Below are positions 34,407 to 43,895 of a DNA stretch of 64,000 nt, in pieces; position 1 is the stretch's first letter; every line of letters begins with the position of its first letter. A model generated the notes under the pieces. That model made no database searches and had not been told where the DNA came from. It saw only the letters and a program-made list of their open reading frames with translations. The position numbers were made by a program, and so were the translations under genes. The stretch spans positions 124,001-188,000 of the forward strand of contig NZ_JAEH01000002.1 of assembly GCF_000518805.1 (NCBI RefSeq), in the 5' to 3' direction. Source of the DNA: Shewanella waksmanii ATCC BAA-643 (GTDB lineage: Bacteria > Pseudomonadota > Gammaproteobacteria > Enterobacterales > Shewanellaceae).

Positions 34407-34955
34407 ATGAAATTCATAAGCACGAGTATTGCCGATGTAAAAATAATAGAGCCTACTGTCTTTGGAGGCGAGCGCGGCTTTTTTATGGAAACTTTTCGCT
34501 CTGAAACTTTTAATAAACACTGCGGCACTAGGCTGTTTGTACAGGAAAACCATAGTATGTCTACGAAGGGCATACTAAGGGGACTGCACTATCAAACTCA
34601 AAACACTCAAGGAAAATTAGTTCGTGTTGTTAGGGGCGAAGTTTTCGATGTCGCTGTAGATATGAGGCAAGATTCGAAGACATTCGGAAATTGGGTCGGT
34701 GTAACCTTATCTGACGTCAATAAACGACAGTTATGGGTACCTGAAGGTTTTGCTCACGGGTTTTATGTAACATCTGATATTGCTGAGCTTGTGTATAAAT
34801 GTACTGATGTATATAACCCCAACGCAGAAGTGTCTTTGGCTTGGAATGATGCAGAACTCGCAATTAAATGGCCAATTTCTCAGGGTGACGAACCGATTAT
34901 GTCTGCTAAAGATAAACTTGCTGTAAGCTTTTTACAAGCGCCAAAACTCGATTAA
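34407..34955 (+). CDS. rmlC: dTDP-4-dehydrorhamnose 3,5-epimerase RmlC
   Basis: Cupin-fold epimerase, third pathway step. Signatures: GGERGFFMETFR, QENHSMSTKGILRGLHYQ with the catalytic His, and VPEGFAHGFYV. 182 residues, full length. Confidence 0.97.
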   Translation: MKFISTSIADVKIIEPTVFGGERGFFMETFRSETFNKHCGTRLFVQENHSMSTKGILRGLHYQTQNTQGKLVRVVRGEVFDVAVDMRQDSKTFGNWVGVTLSDVNKRQLWVPEGFAHGFYVTSDIAELVYKCTDVYNPNAEVSLAWNDAELAIKWPISQGDEPIMSAKDKLAVSFLQAPKLD

Positions 34956-34958
34956 AAT

Positions 34959-35855
34959 ATGAAAGTCTTAGTTATTGGAAAGAATGGTCAGCTAGGGTTT
35001 GAACTCGCAAAGTTGACGCCTTCAAGTGTTCGAGCCACCTTTTTAGATTCTAATCAGCTGGATGTTGCTGATATGAATAGTCTCGACGAAAAAGTTAGTT
35101 ATGAGAGACCTGAGGTTATTATCAATTGTGCCGCTTATACTGCGGTTGACAAAGCTGAGGCAGAACAGTATGCCGCTTATCTGGTTAACCTTACAGGTTG
35201 CGAGAACTTAGCCAAAGTATGTAAAAAATTTAATTGTAAACTGATTCATGTTTCAACAGATTTTGTTTTTAGCGGACAAAAGTCAACGCCTTATTTAACA
35301 ACTGATAAGCCCGCACCTACAAGTATTTATGGTAAAAGTAAGTTGGCCGGCGAGTTAGCAATTCAGCGTATTTTACCGACTAATAATTTAGTCATCAGGA
35401 CCTCAGGGCTTTATTCTGTGCATGGTGATAATTTTGTCAAAACTATGTTAGGCTTGTTCCGCAGTAAAGACATGCTCAATATTGTTGTGGATCAAGTTGC
35501 TTCTCCAACTTGGGCACGAGGCTTTGCTGAAGTTCTCTGGCAGTTAGCGAATAGTCCAGAGAAAATTGATGGTACTCTGTTGCACTGGACCGATGCGGGT
35601 GTAGCAAGTAAGTATGACTTCGCTGTTGCTATTCAATCCATTGCGCTTAAATATGGCATGTTGGAAACAGCGATACCGATATCCCCGATACTTGGAGATT
35701 CATTCCCCACACCTGCTTCAAGGCCAAATTATAGTGTGTTGGATCAAGGTGATATAGAAACTCTCACTGGGACTAGAAGAGTTCACTGGCAGCTACAGTT
35801 AGAACGGATGCTAGTTTCTTTGAAAAATCAAACTAGGGTAAAAGATGGAAAGTAA
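34959..35855 (+). CDS. rmlD: dTDP-4-dehydrorhamnose reductase RmlD
   Basis: NAD(P)H-dependent final step giving dTDP-L-rhamnose. N-terminal nucleotide-binding GKNGQLGFEL, NCAAYTAVDKAE, STDFVFSG and the catalytic YGKSKLAGE (Tyr/Lys pair). 298 residues. It overlaps rmlB by 11 bases. Confidence 0.96.
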   Translation: MKVLVIGKNGQLGFELAKLTPSSVRATFLDSNQLDVADMNSLDEKVSYERPEVIINCAAYTAVDKAEAEQYAAYLVNLTGCENLAKVCKKFNCKLIHVSTDFVFSGQKSTPYLTTDKPAPTSIYGKSKLAGELAIQRILPTNNLVIRTSGLYSVHGDNFVKTMLGLFRSKDMLNIVVDQVASPTWARGFAEVLWQLANSPEKIDGTLLHWTDAGVASKYDFAVAIQSIALKYGMLETAIPISPILGDSFPTPASRPNYSVLDQGDIETLTGTRRVHWQLQLERMLVSLKNQTRVKDGK

Positions 35856-36933
35856 AAGACTACTTGTAACGGGTGGTGCCGGCTTTATTGGAGCAAACTT
35901 CGTACATTATTGGTTGAAAAACCATCCTAATGATAAAGTGGTAGTGTTAGATGCATTAACTTATGCAGGAAATATAAGTAGCCTAAAACTTGTTGAAAAT
36001 AACGATAACTACGAGTTTATTCATGGTGATATATGTGATACCGAGCTTGTAGAGCGAACTCTTCGAGTGAAAAAGTTAGATGTAATCGTTCATTTTGCCG
36101 CAGAATCCCACGTGGATCGCTCAATATCTGGCCCAGACGCATTTATTGAAACAAATATCATAGGCACTTATTCGTTACTTAAAGCCGCGAAAAAAGTATG
36201 GATCGATGAGCCCAAAGCTGACAATCGTAGTGCCATCTCTCATAGATTTCACCACGTCTCTACAGACGAAGTGTATGGTACTCTTGAGCCAAATGCCCCT
36301 GCTTTTACCGAAGACACTGCTTATGCGCCGAACTCTCCCTATTCCGCTTCTAAAGCTGCAAGCGATCATTTGGTGAGAGCCTATCATCATACCTATGGTA
36401 TGGCGGTGACGACTTCCAATTGTTCTAACAATTATGGACCTTATCACTTTCCTGAAAAGTTAATTCCCCTGATTATTACCAATGTTCTTCAAAATTTACC
36501 AATACCTATATACGGAGATGGCCAGCAAGTACGAGATTGGCTGTATGTAGAAGATCATGCCCGCGGCATTGAGAAGGTACTCGATAAAGGTATAGTTGGA
36601 GAGAATTATAACATTGGCGGCCATAATGAATGGGCGAATCTAGATATCGTAAAACTGATATGTGCAAAAATAGACCTACTTTTCCGCGATAAACCGGAAT
36701 TACAGTCAACTTATCCTACCGCGTTAAGCGCCATTGAAGGTGAGTCTGCTAATTTGATTACTTACGTCGAAGATAGGGCCGGACATGACAGGCGTTATGC
36801 TATCGATGCGACTAAAACCACGTTAGAATTGGGGTACAAGCCTGTAGAGTCTTTTGAGTCAGGAATTGAAAAAACCATTGCTTGGTACTTGGAAAATAGT
36901 CGATGGTGGGAAGAAATATTGGAGAGAAACTAA
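35845..36933 (+). CDS. rmlB: dTDP-glucose 4,6-dehydratase RmlB
   Basis: Second pathway step. NAD-binding GGAGFIGANFVH, HFAAESHVDRS, catalytic STDEVYG and YSASKAASDH, then NCSNNYGPYHFPEKLIP. Length of 362 aa is normal. With rmlA, rmlC and rmlD the whole dTDP-rhamnose route is encoded here in the order A-C-D-B, so rhamnose is a predicted component of the exported glycan. Confidence 0.97.
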   Translation: MESKRLLVTGGAGFIGANFVHYWLKNHPNDKVVVLDALTYAGNISSLKLVENNDNYEFIHGDICDTELVERTLRVKKLDVIVHFAAESHVDRSISGPDAFIETNIIGTYSLLKAAKKVWIDEPKADNRSAISHRFHHVSTDEVYGTLEPNAPAFTEDTAYAPNSPYSASKAASDHLVRAYHHTYGMAVTTSNCSNNYGPYHFPEKLIPLIITNVLQNLPIPIYGDGQQVRDWLYVEDHARGIEKVLDKGIVGENYNIGGHNEWANLDIVKLICAKIDLLFRDKPELQSTYPTALSAIEGESANLITYVEDRAGHDRRYAIDATKTTLELGYKPVESFESGIEKTIAWYLENSRWWEEILERN

Positions 36934-36964
36934 ATCATGGAAGATAGGATTTAAAGGCTAGATT

Positions 36965-37879
36965 ATGCAGTATGAAAGGTCTGTTCTACTTGTTGGTGGA
37001 TTTGGTTTTTTAGGTAAACATCTGATCTCTTATCTAAAAACAACATGTATTTCACCCATAGTTATAGCAAAAAATCGCCCAGAGGAAGAGTGGCGAGATG
37101 TCGAATACCATCTAATTGACTCTCTATCTTCATCAGATTTACAAATTTTGTCTGATAAAGTTGAAGCAGTCATATATATGGCATCTTCTTCAGTACCAAG
37201 TACTGGTGCTATTATGAAGGAGCTCCAATATACGGTCACTCCAGCCATAGACCTCATTGATAAGTTAACTGATGCAAATAGAGACCTAAAAGTGATCTAT
37301 TTGTCCAGTGGGGGTCAAGTTTACGGCAATGAATTGACTGAAAGAGCGAAGGAGTCGATGATACCCAAGCCAGTCAGTGCTTACGCTTTCGGAAAGTATC
37401 TGACAGAGCAAAGTCTTGAGTATTTAAGCCGGAGTAAGAACACGCCTGTAGCGATACTGCGCGTGTCTAACCCTATTGGGAAATGGCAACAGGGCTTAAA
37501 GCAAGGTCTATTCAATGTGACATATAACGCATTACAAAATGATAGTGAGCTGATTGTCTTTGGTTCTGGTCATGAATGCAGAGACTATGTTGACGCTGAT
37601 GAACTTTCTTTTGCCATTTACAAAGTCATTAATGGTAGCTTTACCTACGGGGTCTGGAATGTAGGTTCAGGTGTCGCGACATCAACGTTAGAATTAATAG
37701 GTGAAATTGAAACTGCCTATGGTAAAAAAGTAGGCAAAGTATTTAAGAATAGGCGCGATGTTGATCCTGAGTATTCTGTGTTGAATTGTGAAAAATTTCA
37801 ACGAGACTTTGATTGGAGAGCCTCATTATCAATAAAAGATATTGTAAAGAAAACACTTAAAAAAAAGCTGATGCAATAA
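36965..37879 (+). CDS. NAD-dependent epimerase/dehydratase (extended SDR)
   Basis: A 304-residue sugar-nucleotide-modifying SDR. The nucleotide-binding GGFGFLGKHL is at the N-terminus. Other marks are SSGGQVYGN and the catalytic pair in YAFGKYLTE. The active-site and substrate region (VSNPIGKWQQGLKQG, CRDYVDADEL) is typical of UDP-sugar 4-epimerases and reductases. Substrate cannot be told from sequence. It sits between rmlB and sqdB; a role in making another nucleotide sugar of the same glycan is inferred. Confidence 0.88.
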   Translation: MQYERSVLLVGGFGFLGKHLISYLKTTCISPIVIAKNRPEEEWRDVEYHLIDSLSSSDLQILSDKVEAVIYMASSSVPSTGAIMKELQYTVTPAIDLIDKLTDANRDLKVIYLSSGGQVYGNELTERAKESMIPKPVSAYAFGKYLTEQSLEYLSRSKNTPVAILRVSNPIGKWQQGLKQGLFNVTYNALQNDSELIVFGSGHECRDYVDADELSFAIYKVINGSFTYGVWNVGSGVATSTLELIGEIETAYGKKVGKVFKNRRDVDPEYSVLNCEKFQRDFDWRASLSIKDIVKKTLKKKLMQ

Positions 37880-37935
37880 ATATTTAGACCTTAAAGAACT
37901 AGTTTAAGGCTTTTGTTATATAAAGGAGTAAAGTT

Positions 37936-39093
37936 TTGAAAATAATCGTAGCAGGTGGTGATGGTTTCTGTGGTTGGCCAACAGCATTGTACTTATCTAA
38001 TAAAGGTCATGACGTTTTAATCATTGATAATCTATCAAGACGTAATATTGATAATGAACTTAGTGTTGACTCGCTAACTCCCATTAGCTCAATACAAGTT
38101 AGACTTGATGCGTGGAAAGAAGTTAGCGGTAAAACGATAGAGTTTGAATACGTTAACGTTGCTAAAGAGTTTGATCGTTTACACGCTATCATCAAAGACT
38201 ATCAACCAGATGCAATCGTTCATTTTGCTGAGCAGCGTGCAGCTCCGTACTCAATGAAAACTGCTGCGCATAAAGTGTACACTGTCGATAACAACTTGAA
38301 TGCCACCAACAATGTTTTAGCTATTGTTGCTGATTTAAAATTAGATACTCATATTGTACACCTAGGTACTATGGGGGTTTATGGATACGGTACAGCCGGT
38401 ATGGCGATTCCTGAAGGGTATTTAAACATCGAGATACCTAGTGATTCAGCTGAAAATGTACAGAAAGAGATTTTATACCCAGTTAACCCTGGCTCTATCT
38501 ATCATATGACTAAGACACAGGATCAGTTACTTTTCCAATTCTATAATAAGAATGATCAAATTAGAGTCACTGACCTTCACCAAGGAATCGTTTGGGGTAC
38601 TCAAACTGACGAAACCAAATTAGATGAAAGACTGTTGAACCGTTTCGATTATGATGGTGACTATGGAACAGTATTAAATCGATTCTTGATGCAGGCAGCG
38701 GTTGATTATCCGTTAACTGTACATGGGACTGGCGGACAGACTCGTGCGTTTATTCATATTTCTGACACTTGCAAATGTATTGAGTTGGCAATTAATAATC
38801 CACCAGCAAAAGGGGACCGAGTAACGATTCGAAATCAAATGACTGAAACTCATCGCGTTAGAGATTTGGCCAATATGATTGCCAAGTTAACTGATGCGGA
38901 AGTTCAAAATCTTAACAACCCTCGTAAAGAAGCTGACGAAAACGAGTTGCACGTGTCAAATGAGAGCTTTTTATCGTTAGGACTTAATCCTACTAAGTTA
39001 GAAACTGGCTTGTTGGAAGAGGTTAGGGAAATTGCTCAAAAATATGCTGAAAGGTGTGATAGAAGTAAAATCCCGTGTGTTTCAAAGTGGTAA
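37936..39093 (+). CDS. sqdB: UDP-sulfoquinovose synthase (SqdB/SQD1 family)
   Basis: Converts UDP-glucose plus sulfite into UDP-sulfoquinovose, the activated form of a sugar carrying a C6 sulfonate. The N-terminus [15 protein letters not shown], the segment [21 protein letters not shown] with Thr145, YHMTK with Tyr189 and Lys193, and the long [13 protein letters not shown] block match plant and cyanobacterial SQD1 almost throughout. 385 residues, full length. Start TTG with AAAGGAG upstream. No sqdX-type lipid transferase is seen next to it, so the sugar is more likely used in a glycan than in the membrane lipid SQDG. A terminator follows. Confidence 0.93.
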   Translation: MKIIVAGGDGFCGWPTALYLSNKGHDVLIIDNLSRRNIDNELSVDSLTPISSIQVRLDAWKEVSGKTIEFEYVNVAKEFDRLHAIIKDYQPDAIVHFAEQRAAPYSMKTAAHKVYTVDNNLNATNNVLAIVADLKLDTHIVHLGTMGVYGYGTAGMAIPEGYLNIEIPSDSAENVQKEILYPVNPGSIYHMTKTQDQLLFQFYNKNDQIRVTDLHQGIVWGTQTDETKLDERLLNRFDYDGDYGTVLNRFLMQAAVDYPLTVHGTGGQTRAFIHISDTCKCIELAINNPPAKGDRVTIRNQMTETHRVRDLANMIAKLTDAEVQNLNNPRKEADENELHVSNESFLSLGLNPTKLETGLLEEVREIAQKYAERCDRSKIPCVSKW

Positions 39094-39108
39094 TTTAGAT
39101 TAATGACT

Positions 39109-39136
39109 AGCGGCAACTTTGTTTGCCGCTATTTTT
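39109..39136 (+). terminator. Intrinsic terminator after sqdB
   Basis: AGCGGCAA, loop, TTGCCGCT, then ATTTTTAAG. It separates the nucleotide-sugar block from the glycosyltransferase block; downstream genes need readthrough or their own promoter. Confidence 0.82.
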
Positions 39137-39150
39137 AAGAAGACAAGTAT

Positions 39151-41364
39151 ATGTTTTTTAAAAAAGCGATAAAAGATAAAGATAAAGACGAATCTGTAAT
39201 GGAATTGGCGTGTGAATATGATTTGTCAAAATATATAGGGAATGTTGAAGATAGTAACAATGGAGAGCTTTTAAGCTTTTGCGAAGAGCATTATTTAGTT
39301 AAGAATAGCGATGTTGCAGCTAGTGATATATCACCTTTTGAACATTACTTAAAATATGGTGTGTATGAAGAACGATATGGTTCTAAGCAAGTAGAGGACA
39401 CTCTTATAGAAATTAACAAATTATTTGGATTTGCAACTAAATTGAAGTTGATTCATTTATATGTTCCTTCCTTGTTTATTGGTGTGCTTAACTTTGACAC
39501 CTTTAAAAAGTCTATTCGGCCTTACATTGATAAAATATTTTATCAACCATACTATGAAAAAATAACAGACTGTAGTTTTAATAATAAGGCTGCTGCGGTC
39601 AACCATTATATCAATGAATCGTTAGAAAAAGGGGTAAGTGCTACTCCAGCTTTTAATGCTCAATTTTATAGAAAAAATCTTGAAAGATATTTTGGTAGTG
39701 TCCCCTTGAGTGATGAATATTTGTTCATCCATTGGTTGTTAATTGGTAACTTTTTTGATGTTAACTGTTGTGAGCTATTAGGCACAGAACTGTATAAAGA
39801 TCTCAATAGTGATTTGAAAAAGGCGAAAAAACTCAGTTTTTCTAGTCACTTTGTTTGTCATGGTGTATTTGAAAATAGGCAGTTTAATGCCAATTTCCAT
39901 TCGCGTTACTATCTGAGAGCAAACGGACTTCCAAGCAAAGAGTCTGCGGTGCTTCATTACCTTACATTTGGCAGTCACGAAACCGCATTTCACCCTGATA
40001 TTATTACTAACCATTTATCTAAAAGTGATGGAGAGACGCCGCTGCAGACTATTACCCAAATAGAGCAAAATGCATTAAATCAGTTTAATACTGATTGCTT
40101 TAAAGAAATTCTCAGAAGGGCAGAAGAAATAGAGCCCGGGATTAATAATAAGCCTGTCACTAGGGAGTTGGTATACCCAGGGTTAAAACACGCTGCCAAC
40201 GACTTTTACCTCGCTTCCAAGCAGCTGCAAATGTCACTTTCAAAGAAGCGATATAAAGCCATAGTGGCTATTCCCCACTGCCGCATGAGCGGTGCAGCAA
40301 GAGTGGCGGCTAACTTATGCCATGCCTTAGCGACGATATATAAACCTTCTGAATTGCTATTAGTTAGAACAGATGGTCATGAAATGCAAAAGCCTGATTG
40401 GTTCCCATCGGGTATAGACAGCTTAAACTTTTTTGAGTTATGTAGCCATTTAGGTGCAGAGACTAGAAAAAAACTACTCGTCGAGCTTTTAAGAGGCGTT
40501 AAAGTCAATAACTTTTATAACGTAAATAGTCGATTGGGGTGGGATATCATTGAAAAATATGGTAACCAACTGAAGGAAAGTATTGACTTATATAGTTATT
40601 ACTTCTGTAAAGACAGGAATATGGACGGAAAGAAAGTAGGTTATCCAGAGATGTACTTCTGTTCAACATTCCCATGCTTGAAGAATATTTTTGTCGATAG
40701 TGACTTTTTACGGAACTCTTTTATTGAACAACATGCTTTGTCCGGAAAATTTGCAGATAAAATTATTACTTTGCACTCCCCATTAGTCAGTGGTGAAGTA
40801 GATTTTGTTCAAGCTAAAACTCGAGCAGATATCACCAAAGGGCAAGCTTCGCACAGACAAGTTGCTTTTTGGGCAGGTCGTTTAGATAGACAAAAGCGCT
40901 TCGATATAGTGTTAGATATTGCCAAGACCAAACCAGATTTAGAGATTTGGTTTTGGGGTAAAGCGGTGCTAGATAAAGTAAATTATTTGGACGACTTGCC
41001 AAGTAACCTCAAGTACATGGGAGAGTATGAATCCTTTAGCGAATTACCGCTGCTTCATTGTGACTTTTGGTTGTACACCTCCGAATGGGATGGAATCCCA
41101 ACTATCTTGTTAGACATTGCCAACTATGGAATCCCGTTAATATCAGCAAATGTAGAAGGGATAACGGATTTATTAGACAAGGATAACGCTTGGCCGGTTA
41201 ATGATTATCTTGTGCCAGACGCGTACATCGCCGAAATTGAGGCGCTGCAACAAAATCCGCAATTAGGGGTTAATAAGGCGCTGAAGTTGAAAGAAAAGGT
41301 GTTATCGGCGCATTCGATGGAACTTTATAATAATAAATTACAGGGATTAACTCATGTCAAATAG
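39151..41364 (+). CDS. Multidomain glycosyltransferase, GT4-type C-terminus
   Basis: A 737-residue cytoplasmic protein. The N-terminal half carries three degenerate copies of a short helical unit often fused to surface-glycan transferases: FEHYLKYGVYEERYG near 62, LFIHWLLIGNFF near 190, and VLHYLTFGSHETAFHP near 268. The C-terminal half (about 365-735) is a GT-B GT4 transferase with IPHCRMSGAARVAANL, FWAGRLDRQKRFDIVL, and SEWDGIPTILLDIANYGIP containing the E-x7-E-like donor-binding segment. The donor is unknown; the sulfoquinovose, rhamnose and other sugars made here are candidates. The stop overlaps the next (broken) transferase gene by 11 bases. Confidence 0.88.
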   Translation: MFFKKAIKDKDKDESVMELACEYDLSKYIGNVEDSNNGELLSFCEEHYLVKNSDVAASDISPFEHYLKYGVYEERYGSKQVEDTLIEINKLFGFATKLKLIHLYVPSLFIGVLNFDTFKKSIRPYIDKIFYQPYYEKITDCSFNNKAAAVNHYINESLEKGVSATPAFNAQFYRKNLERYFGSVPLSDEYLFIHWLLIGNFFDVNCCELLGTELYKDLNSDLKKAKKLSFSSHFVCHGVFENRQFNANFHSRYYLRANGLPSKESAVLHYLTFGSHETAFHPDIITNHLSKSDGETPLQTITQIEQNALNQFNTDCFKEILRRAEEIEPGINNKPVTRELVYPGLKHAANDFYLASKQLQMSLSKKRYKAIVAIPHCRMSGAARVAANLCHALATIYKPSELLLVRTDGHEMQKPDWFPSGIDSLNFFELCSHLGAETRKKLLVELLRGVKVNNFYNVNSRLGWDIIEKYGNQLKESIDLYSYYFCKDRNMDGKKVGYPEMYFCSTFPCLKNIFVDSDFLRNSFIEQHALSGKFADKIITLHSPLVSGEVDFVQAKTRADITKGQASHRQVAFWAGRLDRQKRFDIVLDIAKTKPDLEIWFWGKAVLDKVNYLDDLPSNLKYMGEYESFSELPLLHCDFWLYTSEWDGIPTILLDIANYGIPLISANVEGITDLLDKDNAWPVNDYLVPDAYIAEIEALQQNPQLGVNKALKLKEKVLSAHSMELYNNKLQGLTHVK

Positions 41365-42063
41365 CTCAAATGTCATCAGTGCGATTTTTACTGCCCATAG
41401 AGAAGGTATGTTAACGGGGAAAGTATTAATAGCCTTATGCAAGCGGTTGAACATGCGCGATCTACCGGCTTAGAAGTGGAAGTGATATTTTGTATCGATA
41501 GGCCAGATCAGTTAACCAAAGATATTATCAATTCCCACGAAAAAATTGGTCAAGTACTCGAGTTTGATTTTGGCGATCAAGGCTTAGTCAGAAATGCCGC
41601 AATCGCCAAAGCAAAGGGTGATTACATAGCTTTTCTCGATGGGGATGATCTTTGGTCGTTTAATTGGCTAGTTGAGGCATTTGAGTTAGCGAAACAGGAT
41701 ACGAAATTTATTGTCCACCCTGCATATAATTGGTTTTTTGAAGGTTCAAACAACATTATTAAGAAAGTTGATCAAAGAGACTCAGAGTTTGATCGTGATT
41801 TTTTAAGAGCAGGTAACTATTGGGATGCGCTGTGTTTTTGTCATAGAAGTATTTATGACAAGTGTCCATATGGTGTGAGGGATATGGATATTGGCTTTGC
41901 CTACGAAGATTGGCATTGGAATTGTAAGACAATTGATTCGGGTTTTATTCATGTTGTTGCAGCAGAGACTGTGCATTTCAAACGTAGGCGTGAAGGTTCA
42001 CAAACGATGAAAGCGTCTTCACGAGGCGTATTGATGCGTGATAGCGAGTTAATTCATTATTAA
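41354..42063 (+). pseudogene. GT2 glycosyltransferase split by a one-base frameshift
   Basis: ATG at 41354 starts SNSSNVISAIFTAHREGMLTG, then the frame runs into a stop at 41471. The rest of the enzyme is in the other frame, ESINSLMQAVEHARSTG onward, to 42063, with VRNAAIAKAKGDYIAFLDGDD as the GT-A core. The two parts join exactly if the run GGGG at 41416-41419 had five G. The joined product would be about 236 aa, a complete GT2. The short downstream frame beginning at ATG 41437 lacks the first donor-binding strand and should be inactive. Possible explanations: assembly error, recent loss, or slippage on the G-run. Neighbouring genes are intact. Confidence 0.85.
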
Positions 42064-42238
42064 TTGTACGAGCTAATTGAACCTGTGTTACTTCAAATTA
42101 AGGCTGTTAAGGCTTATATACCGATGTAATAGGATTGGTTAGTTTTAATATTACTATCTAAAATTAATGGTTGGACTTACTTTTTTACAAAAAAAACAAC
42201 TTTTTAATTTGAACTTTGACTAAGTTTTAAAGGTTTTT
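42064..42238 (+). other. AT-rich gap before the APS reductase gene
   Basis: A 175-base gap, very AT-rich, with several A- and T-runs. It probably holds a promoter for the next block. No convincing box pair or terminator was found. Confidence 0.35.
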
Positions 42239-42934
42239 ATGGATATTGAATTGAATAACGAAGAAGATATTTTTATTTCTCGTTATGAAGCATTGAAAAG
42301 TGAAGTATTGGTAATGAAAAAAGAGCAGAAAAAGCTGTTCATTACTTCATCTTTTCAAACACAAAGCTTGCCTTTATTGCATATGATTTCTCGGGTAGAT
42401 GCTTCTATACCTGTGATGTTTATGGATACAGGTTACTTATTCCCAGAAACCTACCTGTTTGTTGAACAGTTGACCAAAGAGTTAGGCTTAAATGTCATAA
42501 GAATAAAACCGTCGCAGACTCTGTTTGAACAAACCAATAAAAATGGTCGCTTTTTGTTTTCAGAAGACAATGAACTGTGTTGTCGCCTGAATAAGGTTTT
42601 GCCATTGCAACAAGCTTACCAAGGTTATGATGTATGGATAAGCGGTATTAGAGCTGATCAGAGTGCTACTCGTGCTCAGAAGCAACGTTTTGAACAAAAT
42701 AAAGATGGTTTGATTCGTTACCATCCTATGCTCGAGTGGACAGCTAAGGATATTTTTTTGTACCGTCGCAAATATCATTTACCAGAACACCCGCTAGAGT
42801 CTAAAGGCTACTTAAGTGTTGGCTGTATACCTTGTACAGAGAGGTACCTTGATAGTGGCGGAACAGATTTGCGCTCTGGACGTTGGCAAGGTTTGAAGAA
42901 GAATGAATGTGGCCTGCATACTGAGTTAAAATAA
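42239..42934 (+). CDS. cysH: Assimilatory APS reductase, iron-sulfur type (CysH family)
   Basis: A 231-residue reductase making sulfite from adenosine 5'-phosphosulfate. The PP-loop-like SSFQTQSLPLL is at 37-47. The four cysteines of the [4Fe-4S] cluster are Cys114-Cys115 and Cys196-x-x-Cys199; these distinguish APS reductase from the cluster-free PAPS reductase usual in gammaproteobacteria. The C-terminal LRSGRWQG and KNECGLH give catalytic Cys224. No other cysteine-pathway gene (cysI, cysJ, cysN) is nearby. Sulfite is the direct substrate of SqdB, encoded 3 kb upstream, so a dedicated sulfite supply for sulfoquinovose is the natural inference. Confidence 0.92.
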   Translation: MDIELNNEEDIFISRYEALKSEVLVMKKEQKKLFITSSFQTQSLPLLHMISRVDASIPVMFMDTGYLFPETYLFVEQLTKELGLNVIRIKPSQTLFEQTNKNGRFLFSEDNELCCRLNKVLPLQQAYQGYDVWISGIRADQSATRAQKQRFEQNKDGLIRYHPMLEWTAKDIFLYRRKYHLPEHPLESKGYLSVGCIPCTERYLDSGGTDLRSGRWQGLKKNECGLHTELK

Positions 42935-42948
42935 GGAAGAACAGTAAG

Positions 42949-43854
42949 TTGAAAATTTTCATATCAGGAGGCGCCGGCTACATCGGCATAAACCTCGCAA
43001 GACAAGCATTAACTGCTTATGCGGATTGCCATATTTGTATTTATGATAACTTCTCAAGAACAAACTTTGCTGATGTTTTATCGCTGGTGTCAGAATTTGG
43101 TCCAAGGTTTAGCGTTGTCAGAGGGGATATCTTAGATGGCCGCAAATTAGAACAAGCATTGAAGGGCTACTCCGTTGTTGTCCATTTAGCTGCGTTATCA
43201 GCAACACCATTTAATGATGAAAACCCTCATTTAATGGAGCAGGTCAATCATTGGGGAACGGCCTCTTTGGTGAGCGCAATAGAAGCAACCGAGAGTATTA
43301 ACAAGGTCATTTTTTTAAGTAGTACCTCAGTGTATGGTTTTGGTGATGAATTTTTTACTGAAAATAGTGACACGATACCAGTTGGTTCTTATGGTCGCTC
43401 AAAGCTCAGGGCTGAAGAACAGTTGAGTCGATTAGGTGAAAAACTAGATCTCGCAATCGTTAGAATCGGCACAGTCTTCGGTCAGGGACTGTCGATGCGA
43501 TTTGACTCAGTGATTAACAAGTTTTGCTTTAATGCTAGTATTCATGAGCGACTTATAATTGATGGGGATGGCAACCAGGTGAGACCATTTGTATACCTAC
43601 CTAACCTTATTGGCAAAATTCTTTCTTTAATGACTGCTGAATCACATCTAAAACCACAGAATTATGTTGATTTCAATTTGAGTGTGAATGATATCGTTAC
43701 CGCGATATGCAATTTAAAGCTTGAAACTGAGTATATTCACGTAAATAAAGAAATGGTTTATCGGACACTTACTATAGCGGCGGATACTTCAGGTAAATCA
43801 AAAGCAAGCTTAGTAGAAGAGTTTGAAAGTTTACTTAAACAGGACATGCGTTAA
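42949..43854 (+). CDS. NAD-dependent epimerase/dehydratase (extended SDR)
   Basis: A 301-residue sugar-nucleotide SDR. Start TTG with GGAAGA upstream, 14 bases after the APS reductase gene. Motifs: ISGGAGYIGINLARQ, VVHLAALSATPFND, SSTSVYGFG and catalytic YGRSKLRAE. Substrate unknown. Together with the epimerase at 36965 it suggests at least two further sugars besides rhamnose and sulfoquinovose. Confidence 0.87.
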   Translation: MKIFISGGAGYIGINLARQALTAYADCHICIYDNFSRTNFADVLSLVSEFGPRFSVVRGDILDGRKLEQALKGYSVVVHLAALSATPFNDENPHLMEQVNHWGTASLVSAIEATESINKVIFLSSTSVYGFGDEFFTENSDTIPVGSYGRSKLRAEEQLSRLGEKLDLAIVRIGTVFGQGLSMRFDSVINKFCFNASIHERLIIDGDGNQVRPFVYLPNLIGKILSLMTAESHLKPQNYVDFNLSVNDIVTAICNLKLETEYIHVNKEMVYRTLTIAADTSGKSKASLVEEFESLLKQDMR

Positions 43855-43895
43855 GCTGGTGCCTGAAAGGTTATGCTGCTTACTGGAATATTATA

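Noticed and set aside
41437..42063. The GT2 downstream frame as an intact gene
   Set aside because: It lacks the first donor-binding strand, which is present upstream in another frame; the whole is better explained as one frameshifted gene.
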